Assembly: GCF_910589175.1 (NCBI RefSeq)
Contig: NZ_CAJURR010000019.1
Coordinates: 1 to 49,203, forward strand
DNA: 49,203 nt
Origin: an uncultured Lactobacillus sp.
Lineage (GTDB): Bacteria > Bacillota > Bacilli > Lactobacillales > Lactobacillaceae
Reading direction: 5' to 3'
Shown: positions 43,018 through 49,203 of the stretch, one piece after another
How the letters are laid out: the number at the start of each line of letters is the position of its first letter
Position numbering within the stretch: the stretch's first letter is position 1
Program-made: the position numbers and the translations under genes
Notes under the pieces: model-generated
Database searches by the model: none
Told to the model about the DNA's origin: nothing
The model's input: the letters and a program-made list of their open reading frames with translations, nothing else

Positions 43018-44400
43018 TTATTTTTTATTACGATGTTTAAGCATATACACAAGGCTTGCTAATACCAAAACTCCAGCGCCCACACCCACAGAAATTCGTG
43101 TCTCTGGATTAATAAACATAAACACAACAATCACTAATAACATTGCAAATGCAAAATAATTTGAATATGGGTATAGAGGTAACTTAAACGGATGTTCAGC
43201 CATTAAGTGCGTATTATTTTTTCTAAATTTCAATTCAGCAATCAAAATTACAAACCATGCCACCATTCCTGGTAAAACAGAAGAACTATAGACAACAACA
43301 AATAATTCTCCCATTGACTTATTCATAGTTGACATTATTAAGTTCAAAATAAAGCCGATTAAAATACCTGCCGTAATTCCAACTATAGCCCGATCGGGAA
43401 CAATGCGTTTTGATAATTTTCCAAAGGTCTTTGGTGCTTCCCCTTCGTGAGCTAATTTAAAGAGCATTCTACTAGATGAATAAATGCCCGAATTCGCACC
43501 TGATAAAGCTGCTGTTAAAACTACGAAGTTAATAATCCCAGCAGCTGCTGTGATACCTACCTTAGTGAAAGTTTCTACGAATGGAGAGCCAATATTACTT
43601 AATTGATTCCAAGGATAAATTGTAACGATCACAAAGATTGCCCCAACATAGAAAATCAAGATACGCCATAAAACTGATTTTACACTTTTTACAATTGCCT
43701 CTTGTGGGTTTGCTACTTCGCCAGCAGAAATACCAATTAATTCTATTCCTTCATATGAACCAGCAATAATTGCCATTGAGAAAAAGAACCCTTTTACTCC
43801 GCCAGTGAAAAAGCCACCATGTGACCATAGATTACTAAAGCCAATTGGTTTTCCATGATTTCCAACACCAAGTAAAATTACTAGCAAGCCTAAAATAATC
43901 ATTATCACAATTGTTACTACCTTAATCATGGCAAACCAAAACTCTAAGGTTCCATAGGCTTTAGCACTAGCTAAGTTTGCCAATAATAAGAAAGCAATAA
44001 TTATTATTCCAGACCAAAAAACACTAACTTCAGGCCACCAAAACTTTAGATACTCTGTTGCAGCCACAACTTCTGAAATACCAACAACAATATATTGAAA
44101 AACATTAGCCCACTCAGCTAAATACCCCGCTAATGGTGAAATGTACTCCGTTGCATAATCTGCAAATGATCCTGTTCCAGGACTAACATATAGCATCTCT
44201 CCCAATGCTCGCATTACGATGTATAAAATTAGTCCTACAAACATATAGGCTAATAAAACTGATGGTCCCGTCCATTTAATAGTTGATGTAGATCCCATGA
44301 ATAATCCAACACCAATTGCTCCACCGAGAGAGATCATCTCCATTTGTCCAGCGGTCATCGATCGTTTTAATTTAGGAGGATGATTCTGTTTATTCTCCAT
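43018..44400 (-). CDS. AAT-family amino acid permease
   Basis: A 460-aa amino acid/proton symporter with 12 helices. It has the family start KRSMTAGQMEMISLGGAIGVGLFMG, the GTGSFADYATEY motif, then SPLAGYLAEWANVFQYIVVG for helix 3, and a conserved GSYEGIELIGISAGEVANP. Its start overlaps the stop of the very similar upstream permease by 11 nt. The pair is a tandem duplication, and this copy is the complete one. Substrate unknown; neutral or cationic amino acids are typical. Confidence 0.88.
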   Translation of the reverse strand: MENKQNHPPKLKRSMTAGQMEMISLGGAIGVGLFMGSTSTIKWTGPSVLLAYMFVGLILYIVMRALGEMLYVSPGTGSFADYATEYISPLAGYLAEWANVFQYIVVGISEVVAATEYLKFWWPEVSVFWSGIIIIAFLLLANLASAKAYGTLEFWFAMIKVVTIVIMIILGLLVILLGVGNHGKPIGFSNLWSHGGFFTGGVKGFFFSMAIIAGSYEGIELIGISAGEVANPQEAIVKSVKSVLWRILIFYVGAIFVIVTIYPWNQLSNIGSPFVETFTKVGITAAAGIINFVVLTAALSGANSGIYSSSRMLFKLAHEGEAPKTFGKLSKRIVPDRAIVGITAGILIGFILNLIMSTMNKSMGELFVVVYSSSVLPGMVAWFVILIAELKFRKNNTHLMAEHPFKLPLYPYSNYFAFAMLLVIVVFMFINPETRISVGVGAGVLVLASLVYMLKHRNKK

Positions 44401-45691
44401 TATTTACACCATCCTTTTTATGTCGAAATAGATAAACAATTGTAGCTATAAGTAAAACAGCGGCTCCCACTAATACAGAAACTCTAGTTTCAGGATTAAT
44501 AAGCATAAAGATAACTATAACAATCAGCATCAAAAATGCAAAGTAATTGGAAATAGGGTATAACGGCAACTTGAAAGGATGGTTTACTAGTAAATCTTGA
44601 TTATTACGTCTAAATTTTAGTTCAGCAAGTAAGATCACAAACCATGGAATCATACCTGGTAAGACTGAAGACGAGAAAACGACAACGAATAAATCTTGAG
44701 TAGATTTATTAATTGTAGCTGCAATCATATTAATAATAAATCCAATTAGTATTCCCCCGGAAATACCTAAAATTGCATGATTAGGAACAATTCGTTTAGA
44801 AATATGTCCAAAGGTCTTAGGAGCATCCCCATCATGAGCCAATTTAAAAAGCATTCTACTAGATGAATAAATTCCAGAGTTTGCTCCTGACAAGGCTGCT
44901 GTTAAAACCACAAAGTTAATGATACTTGCTGCTGCTGTGATTCCTACCTTTGCAAATGTAGTTACAAATGGAGAGCCAATATTACTTAATTCATTCCACG
45001 GATAGATCGTAACAATAACAAAAATTGCTCCAACATAGAAAATTAAGATACGCCACAAAACCGATTTAACACTTTTAACAATGGCTTTTTTAGGATTTGC
45101 TACCTCACCAGCAGATATGCCTAGTAACTCGATTCCCTCATATGAACCAACAATAATTGACATTGAGAAGAAGAAACCTTTTACTCCACCAGTGAAAAAG
45201 CCACCATGTGACCATAGATTGCTAAACCCGGTTGGCTTTCCCCCATTCCCTACTCCAAAGAAAATTACAATGAATCCTAAAATAATCATTAAGATAATAG
45301 TTACAACTTTAATCATAGCAAACCAAAACTCTAGGGAAGCGTATGCTTTGGCACTAGCTAAATTTGCTAAAACTAAAAACAAAATAATAATAATTCCTGA
45401 CCAAAATACATTCACTTTTGGCCACCAAAACTTTAAATATTCAGTTGCATAATCTGCAAACGATCCTGTTCCTGGATTAACATATAGCATTTCTCCCAAA
45501 GCCCGCATTACAATGTACAAAATTAATCCAACAAACATATAAGCGAGTAAAACCGAAGGGCCGGTCCATTTAATAGTTGATGTAGATCCCATGAATAATC
45601 CAACACCAATTGCCCCACCTAAAGATATCATTTCCATTTGACCAGCTGTCATGGAACGTTTCAATTTAGGCATTGACTTTTTATTTTCCAT
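44390..45691 (-). CDS. AAT-family amino acid permease with helix 3 deleted
   Basis: Upstream paralogue of the preceding permease, near-identical through the first helices, but 31 residues are missing. The text runs FADYATEYLKFWWP, joining what in the sister are two separate ATEY points and removing the whole helix-3 segment. The frame is kept, giving 433 aa and an odd helix count, so normal folding and transport are doubtful. Ribosome site AGGAG before ATG 45691. A terminator-like hairpin lies just before it (45711-45744) and a promoter at 45769-45797. Confidence 0.82.
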   Translation of the reverse strand: MENKKSMPKLKRSMTAGQMEMISLGGAIGVGLFMGSTSTIKWTGPSVLLAYMFVGLILYIVMRALGEMLYVNPGTGSFADYATEYLKFWWPKVNVFWSGIIIILFLVLANLASAKAYASLEFWFAMIKVVTIILMIILGFIVIFFGVGNGGKPTGFSNLWSHGGFFTGGVKGFFFSMSIIVGSYEGIELLGISAGEVANPKKAIVKSVKSVLWRILIFYVGAIFVIVTIYPWNELSNIGSPFVTTFAKVGITAAASIINFVVLTAALSGANSGIYSSSRMLFKLAHDGDAPKTFGHISKRIVPNHAILGISGGILIGFIINMIAATINKSTQDLFVVVFSSSVLPGMIPWFVILLAELKFRRNNQDLLVNHPFKLPLYPISNYFAFLMLIVIVIFMLINPETRVSVLVGAAVLLIATIVYLFRHKKDGVNNGE

Positions 45692-45710
45692 TACTTAATG
45701 CCACTCCTAT

Positions 45711-45744
45711 AAAAAAAACTAGCAGTCACTTGAGAGCTAGTTTT
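45711..45744 (-). terminator. leader terminator/attenuator before the AAT permeases
   Basis: Minus strand AAAACTAGC / GCTAGTTTT stem with eight T, between the promoter (45769-45797) and the AGGAG ribosome site. The predicted leader is only about 70 nt, and the hairpin would stop most transcripts unless relieved. Confidence 0.65.
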
Positions 45745-45768
45745 AGATATCAAAAATTGATTAATGAT

Positions 45769-45797
45769 ATTTTAATACAGGTACGCGTTAATGCCAA
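45769..45797 (-). promoter_or_regulatory. promoter of the AAT permease pair
   Basis: Minus strand TTGGCA (45792-45797), 17 nt, TAAAAT (45769-45774). Confidence 0.55.
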
Positions 45798-45814
45798 GGC
45801 CTTTTTAACAAAAA

Positions 45815-45848
45815 ATAAGGAGCTTAGCCTCAGAGCTAAATCTCCTTA
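45815..45848 (-). terminator. terminator of the man operon
   Basis: Stem TAAGGAG-TTAGC / GCTAA-CTCCTTA with small mismatches, followed on the minus strand by TTATTTTTTG, directly after the manO stop. Confidence 0.75.
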
Positions 45849-45850
45849 TA

Positions 45851-46213
45851 TTACTTTTGCTTAAAATTCCGTTTGATTTTTTGCCAAATGGTAAGAGCTT
45901 TTCTCATGTTATCTGCCGGTACATGCTTTCGAATAGCACGCAAAGTCGGCTTTACATGTCTTGCAGCAAAAATAAAACTACCATTTTTTTTAGTACAAAT
46001 CTTAAAACGAGGAATATATTTTCCACCAAAATATACATCCGCAACTACAACGGTTACCTCATCCCACGGAATCTGTACATAGTCATTTGGATTATTATCA
46101 CTATAAAACTCAAACCCTTTATCTCCGACTAAAACTTTTCCATATGTAGGAATTCCTCTAAACCAAGTCGCAGCATCTACATACTCTGATTTTGTATTTA
46201 ATGATTGAACCAT
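45851..46213 (-). CDS. manO: DUF956 protein, ManO
   Basis: A 120-aa cytoplasmic protein of the DUF956 family, which is almost always the last gene of mannose-PTS operons in lactic acid bacteria and is thought to influence their expression. Seen: an N-terminal NTKSEYVDAATWFRG, a beta-rich middle (KVLVGDKGFEFYSD, VQIPWDEVTVVVADVYFGG, FKICTKKNGSFIFAARH) and a basic C-terminus. Separated from EIID by a short terminator, so probably made at a lower level. Confidence 0.88.
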   Translation of the reverse strand: MVQSLNTKSEYVDAATWFRGIPTYGKVLVGDKGFEFYSDNNPNDYVQIPWDEVTVVVADVYFGGKYIPRFKICTKKNGSFIFAARHVKPTLRAIRKHVPADNMRKALTIWQKIKRNFKQK

Positions 46214-46239
46214 ATAAAAAACCTTTTCATATATAAGAA

Positions 46240-46262
46240 AAACGGTCTAAACAAGACCGTTT
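46240..46262 (-). terminator. intercistronic terminator between manN and manO
   Basis: Perfect 9-bp stem AAACGGTCT / AGACCGTTT with a 5-nt loop, then TTC on the minus strand. It is short, so partial read-through to manO is expected. Confidence 0.65.
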
Positions 46263-46278
46263 CTTATCTGATTAATTG

Positions 46279-47208
46279 TTATAGTAAGCCAATTACGTGA
46301 CCTACAATACCAACAACAAAGATACCAATAATGATAACGATTGGTGAAACTTTCTTCTTTAATAACCACATACATAAGAAAGTTAATAGAACTGCAGCAA
46401 GACCAGGAATTAAACTATCCAAGTTTTGTTGTAAGGTTGTTTGCTTAATTCTATCTAAGGCCATACCATTACCTAAGTTGTATTCACTCAAAGCTTTGTG
46501 AATACCTTCTGCTCCTTTTGGAAGGGTGTTCCAATCAATATAAGCACCCTTTTGAAGCGGAACGCTTGAAACAACTGGTTTGAAGTTAATTGTTACCCAA
46601 CGCTCAATTAAAGCACCGATAACAAACATACCCATCATAGAAGCTCCACGGGTAATCTTTTGTAATAAACCACCTGAGGCATCTTCTGTAATTTTAGTAC
46701 CAGCTTTGTAACCCATTTCTTGAGTGTACCATAAGAATGCCATACGAATTACATTCCATAATACAAAGAACAAGATAGGTCCTAAGATGTTACCACTCAA
46801 AGCAAGTGATGCACCTAATGAACCAATAATAGGACGAACAGTGTACCAAAAGACCGGATCACCAACACCAGCTAAAGGTCCCATCATACCAACTTTAACA
46901 CCTTGAATGGCAGTGTTATCAACATCCGCACCATTAGCCTTATCTTCTTCCAAAGCAAGAGTAACACCGATAATAGGTGATGCTAAGTATGGGTGTGTAT
47001 TAAAGAATTCCAAGTGTCTCTTTAATGCAAGGGATAGATCTTTCTTTTCAGGATATAATTTTCTTAATGCTGGGATTAAACTGTAAGCCCAACCACCGTT
47101 TTGCATTCTTTCATAGTTCCATGAACCTTGAAGGAAAGTAGAACGCCACCAAACCTTAATACGATCTGATTTACTTAAAGTTAATTTCTTTTGTGCAGTT
47201 TCAGTCAT
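46279..47208 (-). CDS. manN: PTS mannose/glucose transporter EIID
   Basis: Membrane subunit IID of the mannose-family PTS, 309 aa. The N-terminal FLQGSWNYERMQNGGWAYSLIPAL is the hallmark of IID. Next come HPYLASPIIGVTLALEEDKANG and the PLAGVGDPVFWYTVRPI motif, and a hydrophobic C-terminal segment anchors it. It works with IIC (47238) and IIAB (48063) in one operon. In relatives this complex is also the receptor for class IIa bacteriocins, with IIC and IID. Confidence 0.93.
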   Translation of the reverse strand: MTETAQKKLTLSKSDRIKVWWRSTFLQGSWNYERMQNGGWAYSLIPALRKLYPEKKDLSLALKRHLEFFNTHPYLASPIIGVTLALEEDKANGADVDNTAIQGVKVGMMGPLAGVGDPVFWYTVRPIIGSLGASLALSGNILGPILFFVLWNVIRMAFLWYTQEMGYKAGTKITEDASGGLLQKITRGASMMGMFVIGALIERWVTINFKPVVSSVPLQKGAYIDWNTLPKGAEGIHKALSEYNLGNGMALDRIKQTTLQQNLDSLIPGLAAVLLTFLCMWLLKKKVSPIVIIIGIFVVGIVGHVIGLL

Positions 47209-47237
47209 TATATAATTAGCCTCCTCTCGCTCAAATT

Positions 47238-48041
47238 TTAATAATCATCCAGGATGTCGCCCAATGGGTCACCTGAACCAGAATTAGAGTTATTGTTGTT
47301 TCCACCCTTAGAACCTTCAAGAGCAAGGTACATAATAGCAAGGGAAATACCAATACCACCAAGAGCGATCAAAGTTAATTCTTTAACGGCTGCCAAACAG
47401 AAACCAATGATGAAGAATGGCCATACTTCACGGCTAGCCATCATATTAATAACCATAGCGTAACCAACGGCAACAACCATACCACCACCGATGGTCATAC
47501 CTTCGTTTAACCATGCTGGCATTGCATTTAAGCCAGCACGAACAACAGAAGCTGGAATAGCAAGTAATAATGCAGCTGGAATAGCAATTCGTAAACCTTG
47601 TAAAGCAACCGCAATCATTTGCCAACGGTCAATAGCTCTCCAGTTAGCTTCTTCTGCTTTTCTATCCATAATATGAACAATGGCAACAGAAATAGTACGA
47701 ACTAACATAGTTAAGAACAAACCAGCAACGGCTAAAGGAATAGCAATACCAATCGCAGTACCAATACCCTTTTGACCTTGTCCACCTTGAACCAAAATAA
47801 TAGTTGAAGCAACAGATGCTAAAGCTGCATCTGGAGCAACGGCAGCACCAATATTAGCCCAACCTAAAGCAATCATTTGTAGTGAACCGCCAAGAATAAT
47901 ACCAATAGTTAAGTTACCAGTAACCAAACCAATTAAAGTACATGCCACTAGAGGTTGATGGAATTGAAATTCATCAAGAATTCCTCCCATACCTGCAAAG
48001 AAGGCAACGATCACTACCAGAATCATCTGAATAGCATTCAT
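47238..48041 (-). CDS. manM: PTS mannose/glucose transporter EIIC
   Basis: Membrane subunit IIC, 267 aa with about eight hydrophobic segments. Family features are GGILDEFQFHQPLVACTLIG near the N-terminus, then GGSLQMIALGWANIGAAVAPDAALAS. A Gly/Asn/Ser-rich tail (GGNNNNSNSGSGD) precedes an acidic end. Second gene of manLMN-manO. Good ribosome site (AGGGGG) before ATG 48041. Confidence 0.94.
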   Translation of the reverse strand: MNAIQMILVVIVAFFAGMGGILDEFQFHQPLVACTLIGLVTGNLTIGIILGGSLQMIALGWANIGAAVAPDAALASVASTIILVQGGQGQKGIGTAIGIAIPLAVAGLFLTMLVRTISVAIVHIMDRKAEEANWRAIDRWQMIAVALQGLRIAIPAALLLAIPASVVRAGLNAMPAWLNEGMTIGGGMVVAVGYAMVINMMASREVWPFFIIGFCLAAVKELTLIALGGIGISLAIMYLALEGSKGGNNNNSNSGSGDPLGDILDDY

Positions 48042-48062
48042 TTATATAAATCCCCCTGTAAT

Positions 48063-49058
48063 TTATTTCTTTTCATCAACTAATTTTTGAGCTTTATCCA
48101 AAAGTTCATCCATGTTTTGTTTACCATCAGAAGGAACTTTACGAACATCAAATTTAACGCCCAAATCTTTTAATTTCTTATATGTATCAATATCTTTTTG
48201 ATCCATTGCCAAAACAGTATTGACATTCACTTTACCATCACTATATGCCATGGATCCAACATTCAATTCTTTAATGTCCATTCCACCTTCAATAGCTTTA
48301 AGCGCATCTTCTGGATTTTCAAATAAGATCAATGCCTTAGTATTTCCAAAACGTGGATCTTTTACTACTTCAAGCATCTTATTGATTGGAACAACATTTG
48401 CCGGTACACCAGCTGGTGCTGCTTCCTTAATCATTGTTTTACGAATTTTATCTTTCGCAACATTATCTGAAACAACAATGATTCGATTTGGATTCATGGC
48501 CTTAGTCCAACCAGTTGCAACTTGTCCATGAAGAAGACGTGAATCAATTCTAGCTAAAACATACTTAATGTGACCATCGCCAATGACCGTACCTTCAGGA
48601 ATAGCACCTTGTGGTTGTGCATTAGCAGCTGGAGCAGCCTTTGTCTCCTCTTTAGGCATAAGAGATTCAGGTTGTGTTTTAATTCCATCACGACCTGGTT
48701 TAACAATAGCTTTGGCAATATCATGAGCATTATCACTTGCCATTCTTTGACCCAAAGCTTCGATAACCATAGGTAGATTCATACCTGAGACAATGGCCCA
48801 AGTATCTTCATGTTCTTTAACAAGATTATTTGCCTGGTTAAATGGTGTACCTCCCCATAGATCAATCAAAAATAATACTTGATCTTGATCATCAAAAGAA
48901 GCAACAGCTTTTTCCATCTTAGCCCTAATATCATCAGGACCTTCATCAGGCTTTAAAATCACATGAGCCAGATTCTCTTGCTTACCAAAAATCATTTCAG
49001 CAGATTGAAAGATCCCATCAGCAAAGCCACCATGACTAGCTAGGACAATTCCTACCAT
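48063..49058 (-). CDS. manL: PTS mannose/glucose transporter EIIAB
   Basis: Cytoplasmic phospho-carrier of the mannose PTS, 331 aa. IIA (about 1-130) has phospho-His9 in LASHGGFADG and LIDLWGGTPFN. An Ala/Pro/Gln-rich linker (about 138-155) follows. IIB (about 162-331) has phospho-His177 in RIDSRLLHGQVATGW. First gene of the operon, with AGGGGG before ATG 49058. It moves phosphate from HPr to incoming glucose or mannose, and in related bacteria takes part in glucose repression. Confidence 0.95.
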   Translation of the reverse strand: MVGIVLASHGGFADGIFQSAEMIFGKQENLAHVILKPDEGPDDIRAKMEKAVASFDDQDQVLFLIDLWGGTPFNQANNLVKEHEDTWAIVSGMNLPMVIEALGQRMASDNAHDIAKAIVKPGRDGIKTQPESLMPKEETKAAPAANAQPQGAIPEGTVIGDGHIKYVLARIDSRLLHGQVATGWTKAMNPNRIIVVSDNVAKDKIRKTMIKEAAPAGVPANVVPINKMLEVVKDPRFGNTKALILFENPEDALKAIEGGMDIKELNVGSMAYSDGKVNVNTVLAMDQKDIDTYKKLKDLGVKFDVRKVPSDGKQNMDELLDKAQKLVDEKK

Positions 49059-49111
49059 TTGATTTCCCCCTTAATCAAAATATCTCCACGAATACTTTAT
49101 AGCAGAATAAA

Positions 49112-49137
49112 TGTATACGTTTGCTTTTAATATCATA
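49112..49137 (-). promoter_or_regulatory. man operon promoter region with cre-like site
   Basis: Minus strand TATGAT (49132-49137) is a likely -10 with no clear -35. AGCAAACGTATACA (49112-49125), just downstream, matches the cre pattern at 11 of 14 positions. I do not see a sigma-54 -24/-12 motif (TGGCAC-N5-TTGC), which drives this operon in some other Gram-positives. Confidence 0.45.
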
Positions 49138-49203
49138 CCATTTTTTTATTGAAAATGCTTGCATAAAGTTAAAAAAGTAGAAAAAAATAATAACTATACA
49201 AAA

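Noticed and set aside
49059..49203. Sigma-54 promoter for the mannose PTS operon
   Set aside because: No TGGCAC-N5-TTGC pattern on the minus strand, and a plausible sigma-A -10 (TATGAT) is present.

Overview
The window looks like chromosome from an AT-rich, fermentative lactic acid bacterium, most likely the Lactobacillus johnsonii / L. gasseri group. Supporting signs are the low GC, strong AGGAGG-type ribosome binding sites, many PTS sugar transporters and amino-acid permeases, a T-box in front of asnA, CcpA-type cre sites, and a cinnamoyl esterase (10769-11518) that I recall as nearly identical to L. johnsonii LJ0536. The species cannot be fixed from sequence alone. I see no rRNA, tRNA, CRISPR array, prophage or IS element.

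Layout. 1-2675: a TetR regulator, an 80-aa protein of unknown function and a C69 dipeptidase. 2674-6999: a beta-glucoside operon (LicT/BglG antiterminator, EIIBCA, 6-phospho-beta-glucosidase) behind a cre-like site and a RAT/terminator switch. 7010-9356: an hrtRBA-like heme-efflux operon with two identical palindromic operators. 9416-13471: two tandem histidine phosphatases, the esterase, YaaA with a small membrane protein, and a fucosidase-like orphan. 13539-15861: a cellobiose-type EIIC with a TIM-barrel partner, under a promoter carrying a cre-like and a GntR-like site. 15885-20569: membrane-anchored GDPD, a serine-hydrolase-like protein lacking the SxxK lysine, an RpiR regulator, a DUF4931 protein, then an orphan plus-strand promoter-cre-terminator unit. 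20570-22853: truncated aroD, an unknown membrane protein and a glutamine-amidotransferase homologue that has lost its catalytic triad. 22852-29667: macrodomain plus ABC exporter operon, a tandem pair of ABC half-transporters, a 59-aa two-helix membrane protein and an Rgg-type regulator. 29687-34371: the sucrose regulon scrA / scrB-scrR around a divergent promoter region with four LacI-type sites. 34373-40712: tyrosine phosphatase, PfkB/ThiD kinase, GatD, APC permease, EamA transporter and T-box-asnA. 40714-45797: a C26 amidotransferase/permease operon and a tandem pair of AAT permeases, one of which has lost a membrane segment. 45815-49203: the mannose PTS operon manLMN followed by manO.

How the genes work together. 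Four PTS systems (beta-glucoside, cellobiose-type, sucrose, mannose/glucose) appear under layered control: CcpA-like cre sites, specific LacI or GntR-type operators, and one RNA antitermination switch. Amino-acid uptake permeases, dipeptidase and esterase fit an auxotrophic gut organism, as does heme efflux in a bacterium that takes in exogenous heme. Several loci show decay or repurposing: aroD' truncation, a pseudo-amidotransferase, a permease deletion between short direct repeats, and a class-A-like hydrolase without its general base. The most interesting items are the orphan promoter-cre-terminator unit next to aroD', the twin hrt-type operators, and the Rgg/ABC/59-aa membrane-protein locus flanked by near-identical terminators.
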